A DNA stretch of 64,000 bases from Syntrophomonadaceae bacterium (GTDB taxonomy: Bacteria; Bacillota; Syntrophomonadia; Syntrophomonadales; DTU052). The stretch spans positions 1 through 64,000 of the forward strand of contig JAAYDA010000072.1 in NCBI GenBank assembly GCA_012729505.1. The letters run 5' to 3'. The position numbers and the translations under genes were made by a program. The first letter of the stretch is position 1; each line of letters opens with the position of its first letter. Of this stretch, positions 29,629-38,684 are shown in pieces. The notes beneath the pieces are model-generated. The model did no database searches, was not told the origin of the DNA, and worked only from the letters and a program-made list of their open reading frames with translations.

Positions 29629-29992
29629 CCTCTTGCTTACCTCTTTCCCCCACTTTTCTTAACATCGGTGTGCGCGGCCCATCCTGGCTGAGGAGCAAAA
29701 AGCCCTTGAAATCAGGCTCCAAATTTTCAAACTTCAAGCCAAATTGATCCTGGATCTCATTTTCCACCAAAAAGCTGGCCGCATAAATCCCGCTTATACT
29801 GATGAATGGCCGGTCCTTATCTGCTTTGACCCTAAAATTAACCAGCTCCATGTTGTGGTCAAAGCTGTAAATTAAATCAAATTCATCAACCAGGTCCACA
29901 CAGGTAATAGTTACAAACCGGCTCCGATTATCCCACAGGTTCTGAACCTCATCCAGCAGCTGATCCTTCTGAACTTCATTCAAACCATTCAC
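29618..29992 (-). CDS. Hydrogenase 30-kDa subunit (EchD/NuoC-like)
   Basis: Position in operon; DLIYSFDHNMELVNFRVKADKDRPFISISGIYAASFLVENEIQDQFGLKF. Confidence 0.85.
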   Translation of the reverse strand: MNGLNEVQKDQLLDEVQNLWDNRSRFVTITCVDLVDEFDLIYSFDHNMELVNFRVKADKDRPFISISGIYAASFLVENEIQDQFGLKFENLEPDFKGFLLLSQDGPRTPMLRKVGERGKQEDVV

Positions 29993-30016
29993 CTCACATT
30001 TCTGGCACTTCTGCGC

Positions 30017-30472
30017 TTAGCCGGAAGAAGCTTCAGCCGAACCGGCCAATCCTTCCTTTCCCTTTTTTTTCAACTTCTCCACGCCCATGACGATAGCATC
30101 AATAATAGCTTCCGGTCGCGGCGGACAACCCGAAATGTAAACATCCACCGGGATAGCCTTGTCAACACCCCCCAACAAGTTGTAGCTTTGATGGAAGACT
30201 CCTCCCGAAGTGGCGCAGATGCCGATGGCTGCCACCACCTTCGGCTCAGTCATCTGCTCATAAATATTCCGCAGCACTCTCAGGGATTTGTGATTAATCG
30301 TTCCTGTAACCAGCAAAATGTCGGCATGTTTGGGACAGCCAATTGAAATCGCCCCAAACCGCTCAATATCATAAAGGGGAGTCATACACGCTACCGTTTC
30401 AATATCACACCCATTACAACTGGAAGCATCATAATGCAAAACCCAGGGTGACCGGGCCCGGGACAAGTTCAT
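30017..30472 (-). CDS. Group-4 [NiFe] hydrogenase small subunit (EchC/NuoB-like)
   Basis: SCNGCDIE, GICATSGGVF, SGCPPRPEAII. Confidence 0.93.
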   Translation of the reverse strand: MNLSRARSPWVLHYDASSCNGCDIETVACMTPLYDIERFGAISIGCPKHADILLVTGTINHKSLRVLRNIYEQMTEPKVVAAIGICATSGGVFHQSYNLLGGVDKAIPVDVYISGCPPRPEAIIDAIVMGVEKLKKKGKEGLAGSAEASSG

Positions 30473-30520
30473 TAAGGAACCGGAAATACCTTTTCTTTTC
30501 TTCGTTTTTTCTCACTCCCA

Positions 30521-31363
30521 TCACATGGTAAAATACAGAATATTGAGCAGTGACAGTCCAAAACCCCAACCCCAGGCGGTTGCCACCATCCAGCTGATCT
30601 TCAGGCGAGCGAAGATATTATCGATGACGATCTCCGCCAAATAAGCGGCCAAGGCCAGGAGTATCCCCACCCACCAAGGGTCCACCCAGAACAAAAACAC
30701 CACGAAAAGAATGATAACCAATTCAACCCAATGGGCAATTTCAGACAAGGCTAAATAACGCCCGGAAAACTCAGTGGTTACTCCCCTGACAATCTCCTGA
30801 TGAGCATGAGCAGATGAGGAAAGGTCAAAAGGCGACTTTCTCATCTTAATAGTGAGGATTAAAAGAACCGCTGCAAATATTAAAGGGAAATTTCGCAACA
30901 AAGGTTCTCCCAGCAGAAAAAGTCCTCCGGCCATAAAGCTTCCTGAAGCCAGATACAGAGCAAAGGCCAGGAACACCAATACCGGCTCTGAGGCAAGAAT
31001 TTGAAGGATTTCCCGGTTACTCCCTATGTGGCTATAGGGTGATCGAGTGGAGAAACCGGCCAAAGCCAGAGAAATCTCCGCGAATGTTAATGCGAATACA
31101 AAGACCAAAAAATCCTGGAGGGTCAGAAGAAGCAGTAAAGCCATTGCCATCCAAAGCAGATAAGCATAAATATAAAAGACCTGATGCCTGTTGGTATAAG
31201 TGGATTCTTTACCGAAAAGCTTGATTACATCATAAAAGGGCTGAATAATCGGGGGACCTTTGCGCCCCTGTAAACGCGCCGTAATTTTCCGGTCCAGACC
31301 GGCCAGTAAGCCCCCTAAAAAAGGGGCCGCCAGAATTCCGGCTACAGAAAAAGCAAAACTCAA
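30521..31363 (-). CDS. Hydrogenase membrane subunit (EchB/NuoH-like)
   Basis: LDRKITARLQGRKGPPIIQPFYDVIKLFGKE, KSPFDLSSSAHAHQEIVRGVTTEFSGRYLAL. Confidence 0.92.
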   Translation of the reverse strand: MSFAFSVAGILAAPFLGGLLAGLDRKITARLQGRKGPPIIQPFYDVIKLFGKESTYTNRHQVFYIYAYLLWMAMALLLLLTLQDFLVFVFALTFAEISLALAGFSTRSPYSHIGSNREILQILASEPVLVFLAFALYLASGSFMAGGLFLLGEPLLRNFPLIFAAVLLILTIKMRKSPFDLSSSAHAHQEIVRGVTTEFSGRYLALSEIAHWVELVIILFVVFLFWVDPWWVGILLALAAYLAEIVIDNIFARLKISWMVATAWGWGFGLSLLNILYFTM

Positions 31364-31409
31364 ATGATTTCAACTCCCATTCCTAAAGGATTCCAAATCC
31401 TGCTCAGTT

Positions 31410-33521
31410 TTACACCAAAGCAACTCCTATCATCCAGAGCAGCAAAAGAATTGCCGCCCCATTCAACCCGCGAACCAGTTTTTCACTCAAGACATTTCGA
31501 AAATAATATCCACCCAGTGAGGCTTCGGCAGGAGCTTCCAAAGGGCCCGCAAAACTCCCCTCCATCTTGCCTTCACCCTTTTCCCTCGGCGCATCCCCTG
31601 CCGGAATCATATCTGAAGTCAGGTCTTCTTCTGAATCAGCATCTTCCAGGTTCTCCCCCGCCAGATACACCCGGGAAACCCTTTCTTTTTCTGGCGAAAA
31701 GAAAAACAGAGGAATAGTTACTGTTAGCACCAACCCCAGAAACAACAATCCCACCGGGAAAAGACCCTCCGGAACCACGAAATTACCCAGAACGATCTCC
31801 GGGTTAAAGTAGCTGGCCCAGGAGAATACCGCCAGATTAAGGCCCGATACCTCCTGAATCGCCACTGCATACCAATTTTCCACCGCCGGTATAGCCAAAG
31901 CCTGTACCACCCCCGTCATTCCCAGACTCAGGCCAACTACTCCCACCGCCAATATCCCCAGAGTCGCCATGTAATAGCCTGATATAGGTGCAGGTATTAC
32001 CCTGTCCTCGGCCCCCGGGAGAGACGATAACATTCTCCCCAGATATTTTGTCCAAAACATGGCCGTCAAAGTGCTTCCCGCCACCAGCAGCCCAATAACC
32101 AGCGGCTCGCGGATAGAGGCTTCCAAAGCCGCCCACTTGCCAAACAGCATCCCAAAAGGAGGAAGGAACATACCAAAGACCCCAATGGTCATCACCACCA
32201 TCACAGCCGGCATCCGGACCACCAGTCCTTCCATATTTTCAACATTGCGTGATCCGATAGCATGTTCAATTACCCCTACTCCCATAAACAACAGGGCTTT
32301 AGTTACCCCATGAAATACGATCAGAATAACTGCCGCACTCACCGCTAAAGGAGTATTTACCCCGCAGCAAGCCACAATCAGCCCCAAATTGGCCACCGTC
32401 GAATAGGCCAGAATCCGTTTAGCATTGTCATCGGCCACCGCCAGAAGAGAAGCCGCAAAAAAGGTAAAGCCCCCCACCAATGTGATGGCACTTGAAAGCA
32501 GGACACCATGGTAAGCAGGTGCCAGGCGCAGAATCAAATATACACCGGCTTTAACCATAGTGCTGGAGTGGAGCAATGCCGAGACTGGAGTAGGGGCGAC
32601 CATGGCCCCCAGCAGCCAATTCTGGAAAGGCAGTTGAGCCGCCTTGGTAAAACCCGCCGCAACAAGAAAGGCCAGGGCCACTTGGAACGGAGTTGATATA
32701 ATCTCCAGACCACTGTCTACAACCGCGAGAAGGGACAGGATATCTCCGTCAAAACTGTTGACCAGCAGGAAGATGGCCACAACCATAGCCAGTCCGCCTA
32801 TAGAATTCAGGAATAAAGCCAGGAGTGCATTGGACTGAGATTCTTCGGTCTTCTCGTAGCCAATCAACAGAAAGGAACAAAGTGTGGTGGCTTCCCAGAA
32901 AAAATAGAGCCAGAAAATATTATTGGCAAAGATAAGCCCGTTCATAATGCCTATGAATGCCACAAACCAAAAGAAAAATCGCCCGGTATGCCCTTGATCA
33001 TGCTGGGCAGAAGCCTCCGGGCTGAGAGGTTGAAAGTGTGAGGTCTCACTTCTCAATCCATTATGCAGGCTATGCTCATCCATATAACGAAGAGCATAGA
33101 TACAAATAATCGAACCGACCAACGAAACCAAAAGAAACATTACCACGGCAAGCCTGTCGATTACCAAAGAAGAAACCTGAGTCATATCAGGACGAAGAGC
33201 AAATTCAATGTAGAGAAGGCCTGCCAACTGCAAAGCCCCAATAATCAGCAGGTAAGGATGACGTCTCTCAATGGCCACATAAGTGATATAGGCCAAAATC
33301 ATTAAGTCCCCCAGCAGGATCGGCAGGTTCATCCACGGAAAGCTGAAAGACTGCGGTTCTGCTCCCACGGAAAAATGGAGCCATAGCCCAGCGGCCCACA
33401 AAGCCACCGCCATTGAAATGATGAGTATTTTCCTGATTTGGACCGAGCGAACCACATAAACCAGCCCGGCCACCACCAGCGGCAGGACTATGGCGATCAG
33501 AAAAAATCCATTCCAAGACAA
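31410..33521 (-). CDS. Hydrogenase/complex I-like proton-translocating subunit (EchA/NuoL-like)
   Basis: LPFQNWLLGAMVAPTPVSALLHSSTMVKAGVYLILR; likely TTG start at 33521 preceded by GAGAGGGG. Confidence 0.9.
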   Translation of the reverse strand: MSWNGFFLIAIVLPLVVAGLVYVVRSVQIRKILIISMAVALWAAGLWLHFSVGAEPQSFSFPWMNLPILLGDLMILAYITYVAIERRHPYLLIIGALQLAGLLYIEFALRPDMTQVSSLVIDRLAVVMFLLVSLVGSIICIYALRYMDEHSLHNGLRSETSHFQPLSPEASAQHDQGHTGRFFFWFVAFIGIMNGLIFANNIFWLYFFWEATTLCSFLLIGYEKTEESQSNALLALFLNSIGGLAMVVAIFLLVNSFDGDILSLLAVVDSGLEIISTPFQVALAFLVAAGFTKAAQLPFQNWLLGAMVAPTPVSALLHSSTMVKAGVYLILRLAPAYHGVLLSSAITLVGGFTFFAASLLAVADDNAKRILAYSTVANLGLIVACCGVNTPLAVSAAVILIVFHGVTKALLFMGVGVIEHAIGSRNVENMEGLVVRMPAVMVVMTIGVFGMFLPPFGMLFGKWAALEASIREPLVIGLLVAGSTLTAMFWTKYLGRMLSSLPGAEDRVIPAPISGYYMATLGILAVGVVGLSLGMTGVVQALAIPAVENWYAVAIQEVSGLNLAVFSWASYFNPEIVLGNFVVPEGLFPVGLLFLGLVLTVTIPLFFFSPEKERVSRVYLAGENLEDADSEEDLTSDMIPAGDAPREKGEGKMEGSFAGPLEAPAEASLGGYYFRNVLSEKLVRGLNGAAILLLLWMIGVALV

Positions 33522-33549
33522 AGCTTTACCCCTCTCGGGGAGAAACAAA

Positions 33550-34185
33550 TCAGAGGTAAGGCATTAAACTCACCTGATGGTAGCTGTCTGCCGTGAGAAA
33601 TTCCTGCATCCCCGGATGTTGGCGGTACTCATCAATGAGCTTCAGCATGCTTCGGTCGTATCCGGTCAAACCAGTTCCGGCCATAAGCAGCCCCTCCTGC
33701 TCCAAAAAATGGTAGAGAGCCGCAATACCCGTTATGACCACAGAATAAATCATTTCCTCAGTTTCCCCCAGTAAGTCCGTACAGAGGTAAAAGCGACAAA
33801 TCAGGGAACGTTGCGGATAAATCTGACAGAGCCGGTCATTCAGAAAAACACACGGTCCATAGCGCAACCGCAATATCCCGGCATGCAGACTCGCCTGATC
33901 AAACCATCGGACCAATGACTCAGCCGATGACAACCCGGTTTCGGCACAAATGGCCTTGAAGCAAATCATATCTGGAATGACAAATGCCGAATTGCAGCAG
34001 TTGTTTAAACAGCCTTTGCAGGAATCACTTCCGGAAGCATATTTTTTTGCCACCTCCGGACTATCCGACAACGGCTCCCACACCCTGAGCAAATCAGCCA
34101 GAGTAGCATTATCATTCACCACTCTTACCCCTAGACCTAATGTGCCATTTTCAATCCTTTTATATACTTGGACTCGCTCTGTCAT
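33550..34185 (-). CDS. YkgJ-like cysteine cluster protein
   Basis: CKGCLNNCC...GPCVFLNDRLCQIYPQRSLICRFYLC. Confidence 0.78.
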   Translation of the reverse strand: MTERVQVYKRIENGTLGLGVRVVNDNATLADLLRVWEPLSDSPEVAKKYASGSDSCKGCLNNCCNSAFVIPDMICFKAICAETGLSSAESLVRWFDQASLHAGILRLRYGPCVFLNDRLCQIYPQRSLICRFYLCTDLLGETEEMIYSVVITGIAALYHFLEQEGLLMAGTGLTGYDRSMLKLIDEYRQHPGMQEFLTADSYHQVSLMPYL

Positions 34186-34240
34186 GCAATATGTCCAAGG
34201 TGGCAGACGAATGCTCGTCCCCGCCTGTAAGCCTCTCTTA

Positions 34241-34828
34241 TTATTTCCACACTACATTTTCACGGACTACATGGGCCGGGTTGCCGGCTACCATAACTCC
34301 GGGAGGAACATCCCGGGTCACTACCGCATTATTGGCAACAACAGCGCCATCACCAACCGAAACCCCCTTGAGAATTACCGCCCGGCATCCAATCCACACA
34401 TGATCTCCGATCAACACCGGTGCCACACGTATTTCAGGTTCCTCATCCCCATAGCCTATTTGGTAAGAAGAGCTGTCCATTATAAGGGTATGCCAGGATA
34501 TTGAGCAGTCCTTCCCAATGCGGACCTCTTGCTGAGAAAGGATCAAGGCGCCGTTAGCCAGATATGAATTGTCTCCGATGTAAAGACTGGAACCACGGGA
34601 CAGCCATAACTTCACGTCCCGGTCAATTATCACTCCATTACCCACAAAGATCCTGGAGTTACTATCCTTGGAAATCGCCCGATGATTACGGGCCCAAAGG
34701 CCCTCCCCACATTGATCCAACTGTCGCCGTATCATCCAAGTGGCATATCGATCATAGAGGCTCCTTCTCAACCTACTCCCCCCCAGCAGGCCATCTAAAT
34801 GACAACCAAGCACAGCTGCCCGGTTCAT
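34241..34828 (-). CDS. Acyltransferase with left-handed beta-helix (hexapeptide repeat)
   Basis: VLIGDHVWIGCRAVILKGVSVGDGAVVANNAVVTRDVPPGVMVAGNPA. Confidence 0.93.
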   Translation of the reverse strand: MNRAAVLGCHLDGLLGGSRLRRSLYDRYATWMIRRQLDQCGEGLWARNHRAISKDSNSRIFVGNGVIIDRDVKLWLSRGSSLYIGDNSYLANGALILSQQEVRIGKDCSISWHTLIMDSSSYQIGYGDEEPEIRVAPVLIGDHVWIGCRAVILKGVSVGDGAVVANNAVVTRDVPPGVMVAGNPAHVVRENVVWK

Positions 34829-35295
34829 TCCGACGAATTTTCCCGAAGATCCTTAATAGCTTGGCGCGCCAATAAGTCACAGCGCTCGTTCCATTTGACA
34901 CCCTTGTGTCCGGGAACCTTGATCATCGTCACTCGATTCAGTCCAATAAGTCTGCGCAATTCCTTCCACAGATCCTGATTGGCCACCGGCTTTTTTCCGG
35001 CAGTAATCCAGCCATTCTTACTCCAATTCTGTAACCAGCCCTTTTCCAAGGCATTAACAATATAAGCGCTGTCCGAATAAACCCGTACTTCCCAATTCTT
35101 AACCGTTAGTGCCTTCAATCCTTGTACAACCGCAGTAAGCTCCATGCGCTGATTAGTTGTATCCGGCTCCGCCCCCGAGATTTCCTTAACCTTGTCTTTG
35201 TACAGCAAGACTGCCGCCCAGCCCCCAGGCCCCGGATTTCCAGAACAAGCCCCATCCGTATATATTTCAACCTCCCGGTGTGACAAGTTACTCAT
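34825..35295 (-). CDS. rnhA: Ribonuclease HI
   Basis: VEIYTDGACSGNPGPGGWAAVL, NQRMELTAVVQGL, VPGHKGVKWNERCDLLA. Confidence 0.95.
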   Translation of the reverse strand: MSNLSHREVEIYTDGACSGNPGPGGWAAVLLYKDKVKEISGAEPDTTNQRMELTAVVQGLKALTVKNWEVRVYSDSAYIVNALEKGWLQNWSKNGWITAGKKPVANQDLWKELRRLIGLNRVTMIKVPGHKGVKWNERCDLLARQAIKDLRENSSE

Positions 35296-35557
35296 GCCGG
35301 GGCTGCCTGCTAACCCGCTCAACCGCCAGAGTCAAAGCAGTAATTACATCCAGAGAATATTGAGTCTCCAGACACTGTGCCTTTGATATTATCTCACCTT
35401 TATGAGTGGTTGCGTATTTAGGTTTTAATTGATTCAGAGCAAAAGCCGCAATATCATCCCGGCACTTTTCACATTGACAGGAATCAGGGTATTCCCTCAA
35501 CACCCGCTCAATACTATCAGACACCATCTTCTCCATAACATTAAAAACCCCCATCAA
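35288..35557 (-). CDS. Late competence development ComFB family protein
   Basis: CQCEKCRDDIAAFALNQLKPKY. Confidence 0.85.
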   Translation of the reverse strand: MMGVFNVMEKMVSDSIERVLREYPDSCQCEKCRDDIAAFALNQLKPKYATTHKGEIISKAQCLETQYSLDVITALTLAVERVSRQPRHE

Positions 35558-35711
35558 GCTCCCCCCTTTGAGAAATACGGTTCAAATACTAACAAGCAAC
35601 ACCCCCACAGGTTAGAACTCTAGTGAACCCGAATCATTACTCAAACAGTATTTTTTCATTCCTTCGATAATACAGGACCGTATCCCTTTAAATCCGGTAA
35701 CTCTTCGCCTG

Positions 35712-35847
35712 ATAAAGTAAGACTTGATTCAGGTGGAGTTTTGACTCCATCTGAATCTTAGTCGCACGGATCCAGGGACTTAACTGCCCTTGGGCACCCG
35801 CCGCCTATAGAGGCGGGGGTCTTAGGGCAGATTAGTCATCGGATAAA
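35712..35847 (+). repeat. 136-bp two-hairpin repeat, copy 2
   Basis: Matches 27679-27814 except GCACGGATCC versus GCACGAATCC. Confidence 0.95.
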
Positions 35848-35897
35848 TAAAGGGAGACTCGAAGCCCTATTTTTCTGCTGCTTCTTGTCTCCCTTTA
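35848..35897 (-). terminator. Hairpin terminator downstream of the FmdB-like gene
   Basis: TAAAGGGAGAC...GTCTCCCTTTA. Confidence 0.6.
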
Positions 35898-35912
35898 TTA
35901 TTAGTCCTGATT

Positions 35913-36215
35913 CTATAGCCCTTCGGCAATCTTGGCGTCAGTTTTTTCTGACTCTCCAACGAATGAGGCAATATCACCATCTGCCAAAGCCTGACCTTCT
36001 GCCTGGCGTTCTTTGTTGATTTTACGAGCTATATCCTTCTGTTTGTTGTCGGTGGAATAGAAGCCGCTGCCTTTAAAGATGATAGCTACATTTTTGCTGA
36101 TCAGCCTATTAACCGGACCGCCGCATTCCGGACATGCTTCGAGAGGTGGATCCGAGATTTTCTGAAATTTATCAAACCGTCCGCAATTTTTACATTCATA
36201 ATCATAAGTAGGCAT
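35913..36215 (-). CDS. FmdB family zinc ribbon protein
   Basis: MPTYDYECKNCGRFDKFQKISDPPLEACPECGGPVNRLISKNVAIIFKGSGFYSTD. Confidence 0.95.
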   Translation of the reverse strand: MPTYDYECKNCGRFDKFQKISDPPLEACPECGGPVNRLISKNVAIIFKGSGFYSTDNKQKDIARKINKERQAEGQALADGDIASFVGESEKTDAKIAEGL

Positions 36216-36407
36216 ATATTACATCTCCTCTTTTAAAAGAACTGTGAAAAAACCCGGTTGATCTTCAGGCACTTTCACAGCCCTTTTGCAGTAAACTCAT
36301 CTATTAATTTTCAAACCATTGCCCATTGCTGTCAAGTCTTTTCTTGCAGCGGAAGCCAAATCTCTGCTAAAGTATGTGTGCCTCCCGCCCAGTCACAAAA
36401 TGCACTG

Positions 36408-37115
36408 TCATCCCAAATACACGATCAGGGCCATGACACCATTCCAAACTCCATGTGCCAGCCAGGGAGCATATATATTACCAGTGCGCTCATAAATGTA
36501 GGTCAGCCCCATTCCCCCCAGGGCCAGAGGAATCATGCGCCAAAGATCCCAGTGGAGCATTCCAAAAAACAGGCCTGCAAATACTATACCCCAGGTCACC
36601 CCCAATTGTTTTCGTATGACCGGGTAAACCATGCCACGAAAAAACACCTCCTCCACCAGAGGTGCCAAAACAGAGCCAAGCACCAGCAAAGCCACCAAAT
36701 CACCCATATTAACAATTTCACGAATAGCAGTCTCGAAAGGTTGAGGCTCCAGCTCGGGAACGAAAAACTGCACAATAACCCCCACTGCTATCACAATCCC
36801 TAATAAACCAAGCCCACCCCCAACTCCCCAGGCCAAAACAGATTTAATCCGCCCGGCTCTGAATCCAACCTGAGCAAATCCCGATCGGGTCATTAACAAT
36901 ACTACGCCAATGGCGGCAAAAAAAATAAAGAAATACACGACATAATTTATCACGAACGAAGCCACCCAACCGGAAGGTGCTGCTCCCAGATAAACCAGAT
37001 ATGCGAAAAGATCCGAGCCATAGCCGGCAGTGAGTGCTTGCAATCCCATCACTGCCAGCGGAATCAATAATATATGAGGCCAACCCCAGCGAGGATTTTC
37101 ACCCGGAAACTCCAA
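36408..37115 (-). CDS. CPBP family intramembrane glutamic endopeptidase
   Basis: LVEEVFFRGMVYPVIRK, FGMLHWD motifs. Confidence 0.92.
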   Translation of the reverse strand: MEFPGENPRWGWPHILLIPLAVMGLQALTAGYGSDLFAYLVYLGAAPSGWVASFVINYVVYFFIFFAAIGVVLLMTRSGFAQVGFRAGRIKSVLAWGVGGGLGLLGIVIAVGVIVQFFVPELEPQPFETAIREIVNMGDLVALLVLGSVLAPLVEEVFFRGMVYPVIRKQLGVTWGIVFAGLFFGMLHWDLWRMIPLALGGMGLTYIYERTGNIYAPWLAHGVWNGVMALIVYLG

Positions 37116-37263
37116 ACCATCCGCCCCCTTGCCAGCCAGGCTGCTTCAATACTCTATGTCAATTCAGATTAACAGATTCGGATTTGGTTAGGTAGTCTAA
37201 AAATTACCTGCTCATTCCCATCCTCCCTGAATGATCACCGTTTTGCCAACTGCATAAATTAAT

Positions 37264-38523
37264 TTAATCATTCATGAATACTATTATGCCATTGGCAATG
37301 CCTGATGCTGCACGGTCGATAAAATCTTGGTCTTGCAATAGGGCTTCTTCTGTGGGATTGCTTATAAAAGCTACCTCGACTAACGCCGAAGGCATCAACG
37401 TATTTCGCAATACTGATAAGTTTTTTTCCTTCACTCCACGGTTATTGCTTAACAGGGCGGAAACCAGTTCTGTCTGTATGGCGTTAGCTAACTTAGCCCT
37501 TTCACCACGTTGAGCAAACAGATCCGGATTACTTGCCGGAGCATAGAAATAGGTTTCAATTCCAGATACAGAGGATAGTTCACTGGCATTATTATGTATT
37601 GATACAAAAAGGCCGGCATTTAACCTGTTAGCAATCTTGCTGCGTTCTTCAAGGCTCAGAAAAATATCATCTGTACGGGTAAAGACCGCCGTAATGCCTT
37701 GTTGCTTAAGTAATTCGCCCACCCGCCGGGTTATTTCCAGGTTAACATCTTTTTCCTTAAGGATTTTTCCGCACGCACCCGGGTCAAGTCCTCCGTGTCC
37801 CGCATCCAGAACCACTATTCTTTCCTGGGGTTGAGGCTCGGGCTCAGGTGTATCCTCCTCAGAACCTGCTGCAACCAGCCACGCTGCCAGCCAGCCCGTT
37901 CGGCCCCCACGGCTAACCTGAAACCAGCCATCCTGCTCTGCCAGGACTTCAAATATTTCACCTGCGCCGGCACAATCTATGATTGCTGTAAGCGTGGAAG
38001 GTCCATTACGAATATTAACCCGGTTAACATTTACTTTTACCTCAGCCGGCTTGTCAACTGAAGCGTTGTCTATATGTATCGTCTTGGTTGTGTCGTTCCA
38101 GCTGACTCTGCCACCAAAAGCTTCACCAACAAAACGCAACGGCGCTAACGTTCGATTATTTACTATTTTAGAAGGGACATCCAGATAATACGGATTGCCA
38201 TTTACTATGGCCGTACTGGAATCAACGGGCAAAATAACTGTAATAGCTCCTTTGCTGGCAGTAACCACACGGCTGGTATCATCCCAGTAAACATCTGCTC
38301 CCATAGCTTCAAATATACTCCGCAATGGAACCATGGTACGGGAATTTTCAATAATCGGTGAGACTTCAAAATCCAGTTTATTACCATTGAGGAAAACCCG
38401 GGGGGAGCCTGACCCGGTAGCCGCGGAAGCAGTAAACAACCCCGGTCCAATAAATAAGGATAAAATTATCAGTAAAATGAGGAATCGGTGTTGGTTGATA
38501 GATAAGCTGCTAATGTTATTCAT
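37264..38523 (-). CDS. N-acetylmuramoyl-L-alanine amidase with copper-amine-oxidase-like N-domain and SH3b
   Basis: PLRSIFEAMGADVYWDD; VNRVNIRNGPS; VVLDAGHGGLDPGACG, SIHNNA. Confidence 0.94.
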   Translation of the reverse strand: MNNISSLSINQHRFLILLIILSLFIGPGLFTASAATGSGSPRVFLNGNKLDFEVSPIIENSRTMVPLRSIFEAMGADVYWDDTSRVVTASKGAITVILPVDSSTAIVNGNPYYLDVPSKIVNNRTLAPLRFVGEAFGGRVSWNDTTKTIHIDNASVDKPAEVKVNVNRVNIRNGPSTLTAIIDCAGAGEIFEVLAEQDGWFQVSRGGRTGWLAAWLVAAGSEEDTPEPEPQPQERIVVLDAGHGGLDPGACGKILKEKDVNLEITRRVGELLKQQGITAVFTRTDDIFLSLEERSKIANRLNAGLFVSIHNNASELSSVSGIETYFYAPASNPDLFAQRGERAKLANAIQTELVSALLSNNRGVKEKNLSVLRNTLMPSALVEVAFISNPTEEALLQDQDFIDRAASGIANGIIVFMND

Positions 38524-38684
38524 AACTTTCCTTAATATGTAGCAAATACGTTATTCTTCGCTTATTCGGCAAAAAATAGCTGTGTCCTGCCTTGAGAAAT
38601 GTGGTAATTCAAGGAAAAGACCAGGAGTACCCGGTTTAAAGGCCAACCCCAGAAGCCTCAGATTCGCACAAATAATAGTGGGCA

